NCBI RefSeq assembly: GCF_014650895.1
Contig: NZ_BMVV01000018.1
Location: 62,001-126,000 of the forward strand
DNA length: 64,000 nt
Source of the DNA: Streptomyces omiyaensis
GTDB lineage: Bacteria; Actinomycetota; Actinomycetes; Streptomycetales; Streptomycetaceae
Reading direction: 5' to 3'
The notes under the pieces are model-generated. The model searched no databases and had not been told where the DNA came from. It worked only from the letters and a program-made list of their open reading frames with translations. Every line of letters begins with the position of its first letter. The stretch's first letter is position 1. Positions 51,668 to 60,464 of this stretch are shown one piece after another. The translations under genes were made by a program, and so were the position numbers.

Positions 51668-52495
51668 TCAGCCGAGGCCGTAGCGGGCCGGGACGGGGGC
51701 GGGCGCCGAGGCCTCGGACGGGTGGGCGGAGCGGCCGTCGAGGGGGAGGCGGTAGAGGGCGAAGGCGTGGTCGATCACCGGTTGGGCGACGTTGCGCACG
51801 CGGACGCCGCCGGCCGTCATGCCGTGCTCGGTGCCGAGGTGCGCGTGGCCGTGGACGGCGAGGTCGGCGCCCTGCGCGTCGATGGCCTCCGCGAGGAGGT
51901 AGCTGCCCAGGAAGGGGTAGATCTCCGGCGGTTCGCCCGCGAGGGTGTCGGGCACCGGGGAGAAGTGCGTGAGCGCGATGCGGACGGCGCAGCCGTGCGC
52001 CTCCAGCTCGGCCAGGGCCCCGGCCAGGCGGTCGGCGCTCCGCCGGGCCGTCCGCACGAAGGCCTTCATCTCCGGTTCGCCGAACTCTCCCGCGCTGCGC
52101 CCGACGAACCCCCCGCAGAACCCCTTCACCCCGGCGACGCCGACCTTGTGGCCGGCGACCGGCAGGACGGTGCTCTCGCCCTCCAGGACCCGCACCCCCG
52201 CGTCGCGGAGGACCCGGACGACCTCCTCCGGCTCGTCCGCGTGGTGGTCGTGGTTGCCGAGGACCGCGACGACGGGCACCCCGATCGACGCGACCTCCGC
52301 GGCCACCACCCGTGCCTCGGCGGCCGTGCCGTGCCGGGTCAGGTCGCCCGCGAGCAGCAGCAGGTCGGCGCAGCCGGGGAGCGTCTCGAAGGCGGGGCGG
52401 AGGAGGCCCGCGCAGTCCTCGCCGAGGTGGATGTCGCCGACCGCGGCGACGCGGACGACGGGCCGCCCGGTCCGGTCCGGGCCGAGGAGCGTCAT
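51668..52495 (-). CDS. Metallophosphoesterase
   Basis: A 275-aa calcineurin-like phosphoesterase with all metal motifs in order: GDIHLGE, LAGDLTRHG, LGNHDHH, LTHFSP and HGHAHLG. No signal peptide. Last gene of a four-gene overlapping operon; its start overlaps the BON gene stop by 4 bases. Substrate unknown. Confidence 0.9.
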   Translation of the reverse strand: MTLLGPDRTGRPVVRVAAVGDIHLGEDCAGLLRPAFETLPGCADLLLLAGDLTRHGTAAEARVVAAEVASIGVPVVAVLGNHDHHADEPEEVVRVLRDAGVRVLEGESTVLPVAGHKVGVAGVKGFCGGFVGRSAGEFGEPEMKAFVRTARRSADRLAGALAELEAHGCAVRIALTHFSPVPDTLAGEPPEIYPFLGSYLLAEAIDAQGADLAVHGHAHLGTEHGMTAGGVRVRNVAQPVIDHAFALYRLPLDGRSAHPSEASAPAPVPARYGLG

Positions 52496-52755
52496 GGCAG
52501 CTCCTCCCCGTGGTCGGGGGCGTCCCGGCCGGCGAGGGCCACCTCGGTGCGGACCGTGAGGCCGGGAAGCGTGTCGCGGGCGAGGTCCAGGATCTCCTCG
52601 CGGCGGGTCGCGTTGGGGACGGTCCCGGTGAGCAGCACGCCGCCGCCCCGCCGCTCCACCCGGACCCCGAGCTCGGCCTGGCCGCCCCGGGCCAGCCGCT
52701 CCCGCAGCAGGGCGATGCGGTACTCCTCCTCGTACGGCTCAGGGCGGTCAGTCAC
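52492..52755 (-). CDS. BON domain-containing small protein
   Basis: An 87-aa soluble protein with the BON pattern RIALLRERLARG, then VRVERRGGGVLLTGTVPNA and helix REEILDLARDTLPG. BON domains bind membranes or ligands in osmotic and envelope proteins; here it is free-standing without leader. GTG 52755 overlaps the nucleotidyltransferase stop by 8 bases. Confidence 0.75.
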   Translation of the reverse strand: MTDRPEPYEEEYRIALLRERLARGGQAELGVRVERRGGGVLLTGTVPNATRREEILDLARDTLPGLTVRTEVALAGRDAPDHGEELP

Positions 52756-53398
52756 GGCGGTCCGCCCCCTCTCCGGCGTCCGGGTCGGACGGGAGCACGT
52801 CCAGGAGGCGGAGCAGGTACAGGAAGGCGACCGCCATGGGCCGGTCGCGGGTCTCCTCCGCCACGCGGTCCCAGTCGACGCGTTCGCGCAGACCGCGCGC
52901 GACCGGCAGCAGGGCGCCGTAGTCGCAGTGGTGCTCGGAGAGCGCCGCCAGCCGCCCGGTCATCAGGTCGGTGGGGTCGATCACCGGCAGGTGGACGGAG
53001 TCGACGGGGAGGGTCCAGGCGCGGTCGAGGAGCTCCTTGGTGACGGCCCGCCCGGCGAGGGCGAAGATCAGGTCGATGTGCTCGCCCCCGCTGCGGGCCT
53101 TGACGAGCCAGTCCTCGGGCGGTTCCACGATCTGGATGCCGCGTCCGCGCAGCAGCCGGACGACGGTCTCGGAGTCCTCCGCGCGCAGGGCGAAGTCGGT
53201 GTCGTGCTGGAGCCGGACCGGGATGCCGTACGCGTACGCGGCGACACTGCCGACGAGGGCGAACGGGCAGCCGGAGGCCTTCAGGACGGCGCCGACCTCC
53301 TTGGTGACCTCCAGGATGGCCTGGGTGTGGTCGGGGGGCAGCGGGGTCGTGCCGGTGCCCTCGTCGCGGGTGTCGGCGGTGCGGGCGATGAGGTTCAT
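52748..53398 (-). CDS. Nucleotidyltransferase family protein
   Basis: A 216-aa protein with the pol-beta-type motif ALVGSVAAYAYG (GS) followed by RLQHDTDFAL (DxD), near residues 48-72, and HIDLIF as the third acidic strand. It resembles AbiEii/KNTase-like transferases. No partner antitoxin gene is adjacent, so an abortive-infection role is not supported. ATG overlaps the HAD stop (ATGA). Confidence 0.75.
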   Translation of the reverse strand: MNLIARTADTRDEGTGTTPLPPDHTQAILEVTKEVGAVLKASGCPFALVGSVAAYAYGIPVRLQHDTDFALRAEDSETVVRLLRGRGIQIVEPPEDWLVKARSGGEHIDLIFALAGRAVTKELLDRAWTLPVDSVHLPVIDPTDLMTGRLAALSEHHCDYGALLPVARGLRERVDWDRVAEETRDRPMAVAFLYLLRLLDVLPSDPDAGEGADRRD

Positions 53399-54141
53399 GC
53401 CTCCTCCTCGGTGGGGGCTCGGCCGTGGTGGGCCGGTGGGCGCGGGGGGCGGGCCAGGGGGCCGGTGTCGAGGTGCCGGAGGAGGGTCAGGGGGTCGTCG
53501 TGGACGAGGACCGCCCCGGCGTCCTCCAGCTCGCGGCGGGTCCAGCCGCCGGTGAGGAGGCCGACGCACGGCACGCCGGCGCGGCCCGCGGCCTCGACGT
53601 CCCACACCGTGTCGCCGACGAGAACGGCCTCCTCCGGCGCGGCGCCGACCTTCTCCAGGGCGGCCCGCACCAGGTCGGGGGCGGGCTTCGTGGCGGAGAC
53701 GTCGGCGCTCGTCGTCGCCGCGTCGATGACGTCGTCGGCGCCGAGCCGGGCGCGCACGGCGGCGACCTCCTCGGCCGACGCGGAGCTGGCCAGCACGATC
53801 CGCCAGCCGCGGGCGGCGGTGGCGCGGAGCAGCTCCGCGGCGCCGTCGAAGGGGACGAGGGTGTCGTACCAGCTGGCGTAGAGCGTGCCGTGGGCGCCGG
53901 CCAGGGCGTCGTCCTCGCCGGGTCGGCGGCCGGGGCCGAGGACGGCGTCGAGCAGGCGGTCGGCGCCCATGCCGATGGCCCGGTGGATCCGGGCCATCGG
54001 CACCGTGTGGCCGTGCTGCCGCAGCGCCTGCCACCAGGCGAGGGTGTGCAGGAAGGTGGTGTCGACGAGGGTGCCGTCGACGTCGAAGAGCGCGGCGCCC
54101 CGGCGGTCCGGGGCGGGGCGCGGGGTCGGGGTGCGGGTCAT
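53395..54141 (-). CDS. HAD family hydrolase (beta-phosphoglucomutase/phosphatase-like)
   Basis: A 248-aa HAD protein. Motif I LFDVDGTLVDT, motif II VLASSAS, motif III lysine in SATKPAPD and motif IV VGDTVWDVEAA. A helical cap lies between I and II. First gene of the overlapping operon HAD-NTase-BON-phosphoesterase. Substrate unknown. Confidence 0.9.
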   Translation of the reverse strand: MTRTPTPRPAPDRRGAALFDVDGTLVDTTFLHTLAWWQALRQHGHTVPMARIHRAIGMGADRLLDAVLGPGRRPGEDDALAGAHGTLYASWYDTLVPFDGAAELLRATAARGWRIVLASSASAEEVAAVRARLGADDVIDAATTSADVSATKPAPDLVRAALEKVGAAPEEAVLVGDTVWDVEAAGRAGVPCVGLLTGGWTRRELEDAGAVLVHDDPLTLLRHLDTGPLARPPRPPAHHGRAPTEEEA

Positions 54142-54336
54142 CTCGCCTCCCGGGCGGGCGGTGGACGCCGGGCGCTTCCCCGGCACGCTGCGCCTGCCCG
54201 GGATCGCGCGGCTGAACCGCGCGGGCCGGTGCGGGCGGCCTCCGGGGCCGTCCGGGGCCCGCGGCGCCCGGATCGCGGTTGCGGAGCGGAGGCGCGGGTA
54301 GCCGCGCCCCGACGGACATTCCGGACGGACAGGGAG

Positions 54337-54924
54337 ATGACCGAGATGGTGCACGACACGATCGAGGTGGAGGCCCCGCTGCGCGAGGTCTACGACCAGT
54401 GGACGCAGTTCGAGGAGTTCCCCCGCTTCATGGACGGGGTCGAGGAGGTCCGGCAGCTCGACGACCGGCACTGCCACTGGCGGACCAAGGTCGCGGGCGC
54501 GACCCGCGAGTTCGACACCGAGATCGTCGACCAGCTGCCCGACCAGCGCATCGCCTGGCGGACGGTCGGCGGGGACGTGAAGCACGAGGGCGTCGTCACC
54601 TTCGAGCGCGTCGACGACGCGCACACCCGCGTGCGCCTCGCCATGGAGGTGGAGCCCACCGGGGTGATGGACAAGGCGGCGAAGGCGATGGGGGTGGTGG
54701 AGAACAGGATCGAGGGCGACCTCCACCGCTTCAAGGACTTCATCGAGGACCGCGACCGGGCGAGCGGCGGCTGGCGCGGCCGGCTCCGTCCCGGGGACAG
54801 CGCGGACGCCCGCCCGCCCGCCGACCCGGCGGCGCCGTCCGACGACGTGCCCCCGCACGGCCTGGTGACGCCCCCGTCCGAGGACATGCGGCGGGGCGGC
54901 CCTCCGTACACCGGCCCCATGTAG
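54337..54924 (+). CDS. SRPBCC family protein (cyclase/dehydrase type)
   Basis: A 195-aa protein. The START-like fold fills about 1-145: IEVEAPLREVYDQWTQFEEFPRFM, HWRTKVAG, ITWR-like IAWRTVGGDVKHEG and a long C-terminal helix. The last 45 residues are proline-rich. Such proteins bind hydrophobic ligands. The RhoGDI-like gene begins 16 bases later on the same strand. Start ATG 54337 with AGGGAG. Confidence 0.85.
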   Translation: MTEMVHDTIEVEAPLREVYDQWTQFEEFPRFMDGVEEVRQLDDRHCHWRTKVAGATREFDTEIVDQLPDQRIAWRTVGGDVKHEGVVTFERVDDAHTRVRLAMEVEPTGVMDKAAKAMGVVENRIEGDLHRFKDFIEDRDRASGGWRGRLRPGDSADARPPADPAAPSDDVPPHGLVTPPSEDMRRGGPPYTGPM

Positions 54925-54940
54925 GCGCGGGCGTGTCGTC

Positions 54941-55369
54941 ATGGGCGCCTCCGGCTCCGGCTTCCGCCTCCTGGACGTGTCGCTGCACACGGACGGGCGG
55001 GGCCGCCTCAGGGTGGCCCTGGGCGGCGGATCGGCGGACACCGCCCCGCTGCTCCTCGCGGAGGGCTCGGTGGTGAGCGTGGGGCTGACCTTCCGGCTGG
55101 AGCGGGAGGTCGACGGGCTGGCCTTCGAGGCGGAGCGCGCCCGGGACGGCCTGGTCCTGGCCGCCACCCGGACCCTGCTCGGCGGCTTCCGCCGCGGCGG
55201 GCCCTACGAGGTGCGGCTCCCGCCGGAGCGGATGCCCGTCGGCCGGACGCACTGCGGCCTGTACCGGGTGACCGGCAGGCTGACCGACGGGCGCGGGCAC
55301 GAACTGGCCCGCGAGTCCCATCGGGTCCGCCTGGTCCACCTGGAGGGAGCGCCCGTCGCCCCCGCGTGA
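54941..55369 (+). CDS. Small RhoGDI-like beta-sandwich protein
   Basis: A 142-aa soluble protein. From about residue 45 the order VGLTFRLEREVDGLAFEAERARDG, then LLGGF, YEVRLPPERMPVGRTHCGLYRV and GRLTDGRG parallels the eukaryotic RhoGDI core (TFRVxREIVSGL, LGSYGP, APKGMLARGTYN, SRFTDDD). The similarity was judged by eye. Bacteria lack prenylated Rho proteins, so the partner would be different. It is 16 bases after the SRPBCC gene, another hydrophobic-ligand fold. Confidence 0.6.
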   Translation: MGASGSGFRLLDVSLHTDGRGRLRVALGGGSADTAPLLLAEGSVVSVGLTFRLEREVDGLAFEAERARDGLVLAATRTLLGGFRRGGPYEVRLPPERMPVGRTHCGLYRVTGRLTDGRGHELARESHRVRLVHLEGAPVAPA

Positions 55370-55527
55370 GCGGGCCGGCGGAGGCCGGGAGCGGCCCGGA
55401 CGCGTCGCCGGGCCGCTCCCGGCGGCCCGGATGCGGGCGGGGGCGCCGGGGTGGACGATCGACGGGACGGTGGCGCTCCGGGGTGGGCGCCGTTCCCGTC
55501 CTCGCCTCCGCGTGAAGGGACCTCGCC

Positions 55528-56349
55528 ATGGAACCCCGCGATCAGGACGCGGCCGCCGGGCCGCCGCCGGCGCGCCCCCGGTACGGCGAGGCCGTGTTCC
55601 GGCCCGAGGAGGCCGGGGAGGGCGAGCGGATCGACTTCGGGGCGCTCGCCTACGACGACGTCACGATGGCCCGGCTGAGGGCGCTCGGCGTCGGACCGGG
55701 ATGGCGGTGCCTGGACGTGGGGGCGGGTACGGGGACGGTGTCGCGCCGGCTCGTCGAGGAGGCCGGGGTGGCGGGCGTGCTCGCCGTCGACCGGGACGTC
55801 CGCTTCCTCGCCGCGCGGCCCGTGGCGGGGCTCGACCTGCTGGAGGCCGACGTCACCGCCCCCGGCTTCGACCCGGGCCGCTTCCGGCTGGTGCACGCGC
55901 GGTTCGTGCTGATGCACCTGCCGGAGCCGGAGCGCGTGGTGGCCCGGCTGGCCGGGCTGGTGGAGCCGGGCGGGGTGCTGGTGCTGAGCGACGCCGTGGA
56001 CCTGACGGGCGGGACGGCGCCCGGGACGCCGTACGCGGTCGCGATGCGGGCGATGTGGCGGGGGCTGCGGGACACCATCGGCACGGACGTCTCCTGGGTG
56101 CCCTCCTATCCGGCCCTGCTGCGCGCGGCGGGGCTGCGGCGGGTGGGCGCCGAGGTCCACGTGCCGCCCCTGGTGCCGGGCAGTCCGATCAGCCGGTTCT
56201 GGGCGGACACCTGGGAGCGGAGCCGGGCGGCGATGGTCTCCACGGGGCTCGTGGACGACGCGGCCCTGGACGGGGCGGTGCGCTACCTGGAGTCGGAGGA
56301 GTGCGCGGCGCTGTCGGCCGGGATGCTCACGGTGTGGGGCCGGCGGTAG
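55528..56349 (+). CDS. Class I SAM-dependent methyltransferase
   Basis: A 273-aa methyltransferase. SAM motif I CLDVGAGTGTVSRRL near residue 62, acidic turn AVDRDVRFL, motif II LVHARFVLMHLPEPERVV, and PGGVLVLSD. Target unknown; resembles UbiE/Methyltransf_25-type proteins. Confidence 0.88.
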   Translation: MEPRDQDAAAGPPPARPRYGEAVFRPEEAGEGERIDFGALAYDDVTMARLRALGVGPGWRCLDVGAGTGTVSRRLVEEAGVAGVLAVDRDVRFLAARPVAGLDLLEADVTAPGFDPGRFRLVHARFVLMHLPEPERVVARLAGLVEPGGVLVLSDAVDLTGGTAPGTPYAVAMRAMWRGLRDTIGTDVSWVPSYPALLRAAGLRRVGAEVHVPPLVPGSPISRFWADTWERSRAAMVSTGLVDDAALDGAVRYLESEECAALSAGMLTVWGRR

Positions 56350-56403
56350 GGGCCGGGAGGCCCCTCGGCGCGCGGGGCGGCCTCGGCGGGCGCGGGGCCG
56401 CTC

Positions 56404-57609
56404 TCACGGCGTGGGGCCGGTGCCGGCCCCCGCGCCGGTGCGCCGCAGCAGGTACGCGGCGGCGGAGGCGACCAGGACCAGCATGCAGGCGATGAAGACC
56501 AGGCCCGCGCCCTCCAGGCCGAGGGGGTCGGCCAGCAGGCCCACGCCGATGACCGGGATCGAGATGCCGGTGTACGCGACCACGAAGAGGGACGAGATGA
56601 CGGCGGCCCGCTGGTCGGGGGGAGAGGCCCCGGCGACGGCGGAGAGCGCGGCCCGGAAGGCGAGGCCCTGTCCGGTGCCGCCGACGAGGGCGGCGAGGAC
56701 GATGAAGACCAGGTGGTCGGTGGCGAGGGCCAGGGCGAGCAGGACGAGCCCGGCGAAGAGGACGGCGCACCCCAGCGGCAGGGAGCGGGTGGCGCCGACG
56801 CGGCCGGCCGCGACCTGCCCGGCGGTGGAGGCGAAGAAGGCGAGGGCGACGACGAGGCCGCTGACGGCGTGGTTGTCGACGTGGAGGTAGCGGGCGAGGA
56901 AGGCGGGGCTGACGGAGGTGAAGACGCCGAAGAGGGCGAAGCCCACGAAGGAGGCGACGGCCGCCGGCACGAAGACCGCCCGCACCCGGGCCGGCAGGGC
57001 GGGTCTGCGGGGGCGGACGGCGCCGAGGGGCCGCCGGTCGGCCACCGTCTCGGGCAGCCACCGGAGGACCAGGGCCGAGACGGCGACGAGCGCGAGGTGC
57101 ACGGCGAAGGGCAGCAGCAGCGGCTCGGGGGCGTACTCGGCGAGGAGGCCCGCCAGGAGGGGGCCGCAGCCGAGGCCGCCCATGTTGGCGGCGGTGGCCA
57201 CGAGGGTGGCGCGGGCGGCGTTGCCCGGCGGGGCGAGCTCCATGACGTAGGCGGTGGCGGCGCCGGTGAACAGTCCCGCGGAGAGGCCGGACAGCAGCCT
57301 GCCCGCGTACAGCCAGCCCAGCGCGTCGGCGCAGAGGAAGCAGACCGCGCTCGCCGCCGCGAAGGCGAGTCCCCAGAGCAGGGTCGGGCGTCTGCCGATG
57401 GTGTCGGAGGCGTTGCCCGCGAGGAGGAGCACCCCGATGACGCCGAAGGCGTACACGGCGTAGACCACCGTGACGGTCAGTTCGGAGAAGCCGAACTCCT
57501 CCTGGTAGAGGGGGTAGAGCGGGGTCGGGAGCGTGGTGCCGGCCATGCACACCACGAACACCGCTCCGCCGAGCAGACACCGCAGCCACCCGCGTCGATC
57601 ACCGGCCAT
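56404..57609 (-). CDS. MFS transporter
   Basis: A 401-aa transporter with about 12 helices. The loop GNASDTIGRRPTLLWG is the MFS signature between helices 2 and 3; TAYVMELAPPGNAARAT follows helix 5. ATG 57609 chosen because the frame upstream is charged and not membrane-like. Likely efflux; substrate unknown. Confidence 0.88.
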   Translation of the reverse strand: MAGDRRGWLRCLLGGAVFVVCMAGTTLPTPLYPLYQEEFGFSELTVTVVYAVYAFGVIGVLLLAGNASDTIGRRPTLLWGLAFAAASAVCFLCADALGWLYAGRLLSGLSAGLFTGAATAYVMELAPPGNAARATLVATAANMGGLGCGPLLAGLLAEYAPEPLLLPFAVHLALVAVSALVLRWLPETVADRRPLGAVRPRRPALPARVRAVFVPAAVASFVGFALFGVFTSVSPAFLARYLHVDNHAVSGLVVALAFFASTAGQVAAGRVGATRSLPLGCAVLFAGLVLLALALATDHLVFIVLAALVGGTGQGLAFRAALSAVAGASPPDQRAAVISSLFVVAYTGISIPVIGVGLLADPLGLEGAGLVFIACMLVLVASAAAYLLRRTGAGAGTGPTP

Positions 57610-57744
57610 ACCGGCGACCGTAACCCGCGCCGCGGCCGGGACCCGGTCGGCGCGGCGGTCCGGCCACACCTCCGGGCGCACCGGCGCCCGGGACGGTGCC
57701 GCCGGAGGCGTCGGCGCGCCCCGGTCCGGTGGGGCGGGGCCCGG

Positions 57745-58032
57745 TCAGCCGTCGGCGCCCGGCACCCAGTGGTGGTGGACGGCCAGCACGCGGGGCCTCG
57801 ACCGGTCCCGCCAGCCGAGGCCGGCGGCGACCGGCATCATCTTCTCCACGAAGGCGTTCATCTGCTCTTCGCTCGCCCAGAGGTCGAAGATCTCCAGGCC
57901 GTCGTCGGTGCCCACGCACGCGTGGGCGAGGCAGCCGTCGAAGATCTCCGGGGTGGTCTGGAGCTCGGCGTTGAGCGCGTCGTACTGGTCCGTGCCGACT
58001 CCGTCGAGGACGGCGTGGACGAGGATCGCCAT
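57745..58032 (-). CDS. Dimeric alpha/beta-barrel (ABM-like) small protein
   Basis: A 95-aa ferredoxin-like protein: strand MAILVHAVLDG, helix QYDALNAEL, strand HACVGTDDGLEIFDLWAS, helix EEQMNAFVEKMMPVAA, strand VLAVHHHWVPG. The pattern is that of short monooxygenase-like or stress-responsive dimers. No catalytic claim can be made. Confidence 0.75.
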   Translation of the reverse strand: MAILVHAVLDGVGTDQYDALNAELQTTPEIFDGCLAHACVGTDDGLEIFDLWASEEQMNAFVEKMMPVAAGLGWRDRSRPRVLAVHHHWVPGADG

Positions 58033-58164
58033 GACCCTTCCTCCTCGTGGGGCGACGGTCCGCCCCTCCCCACCAGCACACCACGCCGGGGCGGGGACGG
58101 CACCCGCTGCGTCCCCGCCCCGGGCGGCCCCTCGTGCGCGCCCGGGCGGCCCCTCGCGCGGCGC

Positions 58165-58443
58165 CTACAGGGCGAAGCCCAGGAGGGCCACCTCCAGGGG
58201 GAGGGCGGGTCCTTCGGGCAGGGCGGGCGGCTCCTCGCCGCGGCCGGTGTGGGTGGGGCGCACCGGGCGGAGGGCCGCGACGCCGTCGGCCGCCCAGCCG
58301 GTGCCGCCGGCGGGGAGGGAGAGCGTCATCCGCCGGCCGTCGGGCAGCGTCGTCTCCAGCTTGTCCGGATCGGACCCGGCCGGGTCGGGCCGGTTCGGGT
58401 CGTGCTCGATCGGGTCGTGTCCGGTCGGGTCGTTCGTCCGCAT
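58165..58443 (-). CDS. Small hypothetical protein with Asp-Pro repeats
   Basis: A 92-aa protein. Residues about 5-28 repeat DPxxxDP/HDP units encoded by repeated GGTCGGGT words, followed by LPDGRRMTLSLPAGGTGWAADGV, a folded-looking part. ATG 58443. No known family. Confidence 0.55.
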   Translation of the reverse strand: MRTNDPTGHDPIEHDPNRPDPAGSDPDKLETTLPDGRRMTLSLPAGGTGWAADGVAALRPVRPTHTGRGEEPPALPEGPALPLEVALLGFAL

Positions 58444-58604
58444 GGCACCTCGCTCGGGTCGCGCACGATGGGTCACCGCTTCTGGAGGGAACGACGGCCG
58501 CGCGGGCGGAAGAGTTCCTTCCGGGGCGGATCCGTCGCCCGGCGGCGGGTCGGGCCGTCCTCGCCGCCGGGGCGGACCCGGCCCCCAACGCCAGGGGGTT
58601 CGTA

Positions 58605-58645
58605 CCGCCGCCGGGGCGGGTCCGGCGGGTTCGCCCCGGCGGCGG
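58605..58645 (-). terminator. Terminator of the MFS gene at 58662-59936
   Basis: Perfect 14-base arms CCGCCGCCGGGGCG (58605-58618) and complement (58632-58645), 13-base loop, 16 bases beyond the stop. Confidence 0.7.
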
Positions 58646-58661
58646 GTGGTGCCGCGGGAGG

Positions 58662-59936
58662 TCAGCCCGCCTCGGAGGCGGGGGCCGCCTTGGCGGGTTC
58701 CGGACGGTCGGCCGCTTCCGCGGCGGCGGCGCGGCGGGTGAGGTGTTTGCCGATGACGAGCTGGGCGCCGGCGGCGGCCACGGCGACGGCGAGGCAGCCG
58801 GCCCAGAGGGGCGCGGCGCCCCAGGTGTGGATCACCCAGCCGCCGACGAGCGGCGCGACGACGGCGGAGCCGGTCCAGGCGACCTGGTAGAGGCCCTGGT
58901 AGCGGCCGCGCAGGTGGGCCGGGGAGATCCGGGCGACGAGCGCGAAGCTGGTGGGGGTGTTGCCGATCTCGCCCAGGGTCCAGACGACGATCGAGGCCGC
59001 GTAGATCCAGGCGGTGTGGCCGAAGAGGAGCACGGAGTAGCCGACGCCGATGAGCGCCGACGAGCCGGCCAGCACCCAGGATTCGGGGAAGCGCTTGTAG
59101 AGGCGGGTGAGCGGCAGCTGCACGGCGACGATCACGATGCCGTTGAGCGCGGCCACCTGGCCGTAGGTGCTCGGCGAGAAGCCGTCCTGGCCCATCGCGA
59201 TGGGCAGGCCGCTCTCGGACTGGAGGAGGATCGTGAGGACGAGGAACTGGGCTCCGACGAAGGCGACGAAGCTGCGGTCGCGCAGCACGGCGCCGAAGCC
59301 CTCCGACTCCTCGGCCCCGGTGGGCGCGGTCGTCCCGGCGCGGCCGGGGACGCGGGTCGCGATCATCACGGCGCCCATCAGGGTGGTGGCGCCGTTGAGC
59401 CAGAAGAGCGCGGTGTAGCCGGTGAGCGAGACGAGGCCGACGGAGAGCATCGCGATCGAGTAACCGACGTTGATGGCCCAGAAGTTGAGCGAGTAGGCGC
59501 GGACCTGGTCCTTGCCCGGGATGACGTCGGCGATGAGCGCGTTGTGGGCGGGCCGGGTCGCGTTGTTCGTCACGCCGACGACGAACGCGCCGACGAGCAG
59601 GGCCCACGGCGAGCGGGCGTAGGCGAGGGCGATCATGCTCACCGACGTGGCGCCGAGCGCGCCGACGAGGGTGGGCTTGTGGCCGAAGCGGTCGCCGAGG
59701 GCGCCTCCGAAGGGACCGGCCACGAGCGAGCCCACGCCGATGCCGGCCACGACGGTGCCGGCGAAGGCGGCGCTGCGGTCGAGCTCCTCGGTGATGTAGA
59801 AGGCGAGCAGGGGCATCACGAAGCCACAGGCGCGGTTGATGAGCTGAGCGGTCCAGAGCCACCAGAAGCCGGACGGGAGTCCGCCGAAGGTCGCGACGAA
59901 GGAGGATCGGGCCCTCGTCAGTGGCTGGAATCGCAT
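58662..59936 (-). CDS. MFS transporter (multidrug efflux type)
   Basis: A 424-aa transporter with about 12 helices. Signature GGALGDRFGHKPTLVG in the loop after helix 2, NNATRPAHNALIADVIP after helix 4. ATG 59936 with GAAGGGGAA upstream; the longer frame to 60221 is not membrane-like. It is divergent from the adenylating-enzyme cluster and is its natural export candidate. Confidence 0.88.
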   Translation of the reverse strand: MRFQPLTRARSSFVATFGGLPSGFWWLWTAQLINRACGFVMPLLAFYITEELDRSAAFAGTVVAGIGVGSLVAGPFGGALGDRFGHKPTLVGALGATSVSMIALAYARSPWALLVGAFVVGVTNNATRPAHNALIADVIPGKDQVRAYSLNFWAINVGYSIAMLSVGLVSLTGYTALFWLNGATTLMGAVMIATRVPGRAGTTAPTGAEESEGFGAVLRDRSFVAFVGAQFLVLTILLQSESGLPIAMGQDGFSPSTYGQVAALNGIVIVAVQLPLTRLYKRFPESWVLAGSSALIGVGYSVLLFGHTAWIYAASIVVWTLGEIGNTPTSFALVARISPAHLRGRYQGLYQVAWTGSAVVAPLVGGWVIHTWGAAPLWAGCLAVAVAAAGAQLVIGKHLTRRAAAAEAADRPEPAKAAPASEAG

Positions 59937-60237
59937 GCGTTCCCCTTCAGGTGTGACGCCGTCGAACGTGGCGGATGGTACGAGACCGGAGTTCCGCCGG
60001 TCCGAACACCGAATGAATACCGGTCGGAACGGTTCCGCGAAAGGCGGGATCGCGCCACGCATCGTCGCGGTCGGACGAGTGAACCGCCCGTGAATGGGGG
60101 CCACCGGGGGGATAGTGAACCTTTCGGCGGATGAGTGACGGTGTTCTCCGCTTGGCGCTACCTTGGTCTGCGGCCGATCCCGGATGTCACGGGATTCTTT
60201 GTCAAGTTGATGAGGTGTCATGCAAATGACCAGGTCA

Positions 60238-60262
60238 GAGGGGGCTTTCGCGTTGCCCCCTC
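60238..60262. promoter_or_regulatory. Hairpin in the cluster leader (terminator or attenuator candidate)
   Basis: GAGGGGGC (60238-60245) pairs with GCCCCCTC (60255-60262) across a 9-base loop and is followed by AATCTCTATGATCTT. Could end transcription or act in the leader. Confidence 0.5.
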
Positions 60263-60337
60263 AATCTCTATGATCTTACTCGGCACCGGCCCAATGAACC
60301 GATCTAGCGCCATATATGAGGATCAGCCAGATGTTTT

Positions 60338-60374
60338 GAGCCGCCGTCCGGAACGGACAAGGCATATGCGGCTC
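60338..60374. promoter_or_regulatory. Nested inverted repeats in the cluster leader
   Basis: Outer arms GAGCCGC (60338-60344) and GCGGCTC (60368-60374) enclose a second perfect repeat GTCCG-GAA-CGGAC (60346-60358). Either an RNA structure or a protein-binding site. Confidence 0.5.
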
Positions 60375-60393
60375 GCATGAGTTCTTCCCGTCG

Positions 60394-60426
60394 TCCAAGG
60401 CACTTCCGTTGTTCAAGGAACTTCCG
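60394..60426. repeat. Direct repeat, 15 bp with 18-bp spacing
   Basis: TCCAAGGCACTTCCG (60394-60408) and TTCAAGGAACTTCCG (60412-60426) match at 13 of 15 positions. Tandem direct repeats upstream of a biosynthetic-looking operon suggest an activator site; none of the regulators in this window is obviously its partner. Confidence 0.45.
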
Positions 60427-60464
60427 CACAGGTGGCCCCACGACAGTCCGGAGGCGAAGAGCCA

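Larger units (their letters stand above)
59937..60464. other. Long AT-richer intergenic region before the right-end cluster
   Basis: About 530 bases without a gene. Between about 60170 and 60430 the G+C falls to roughly half, far below the rest of the window. It contains two hairpins and a direct repeat (listed separately). A TATGAT hexamer (60269-60274) lacks a matching -35. Confidence 0.5.

Noticed and set aside
52748..53398. An AbiEii-type abortive-infection toxin
   Set aside because: The nucleotidyltransferase fold is shared, but no AbiEi-like antitoxin gene is adjacent and the operon is phosphatase/BON.
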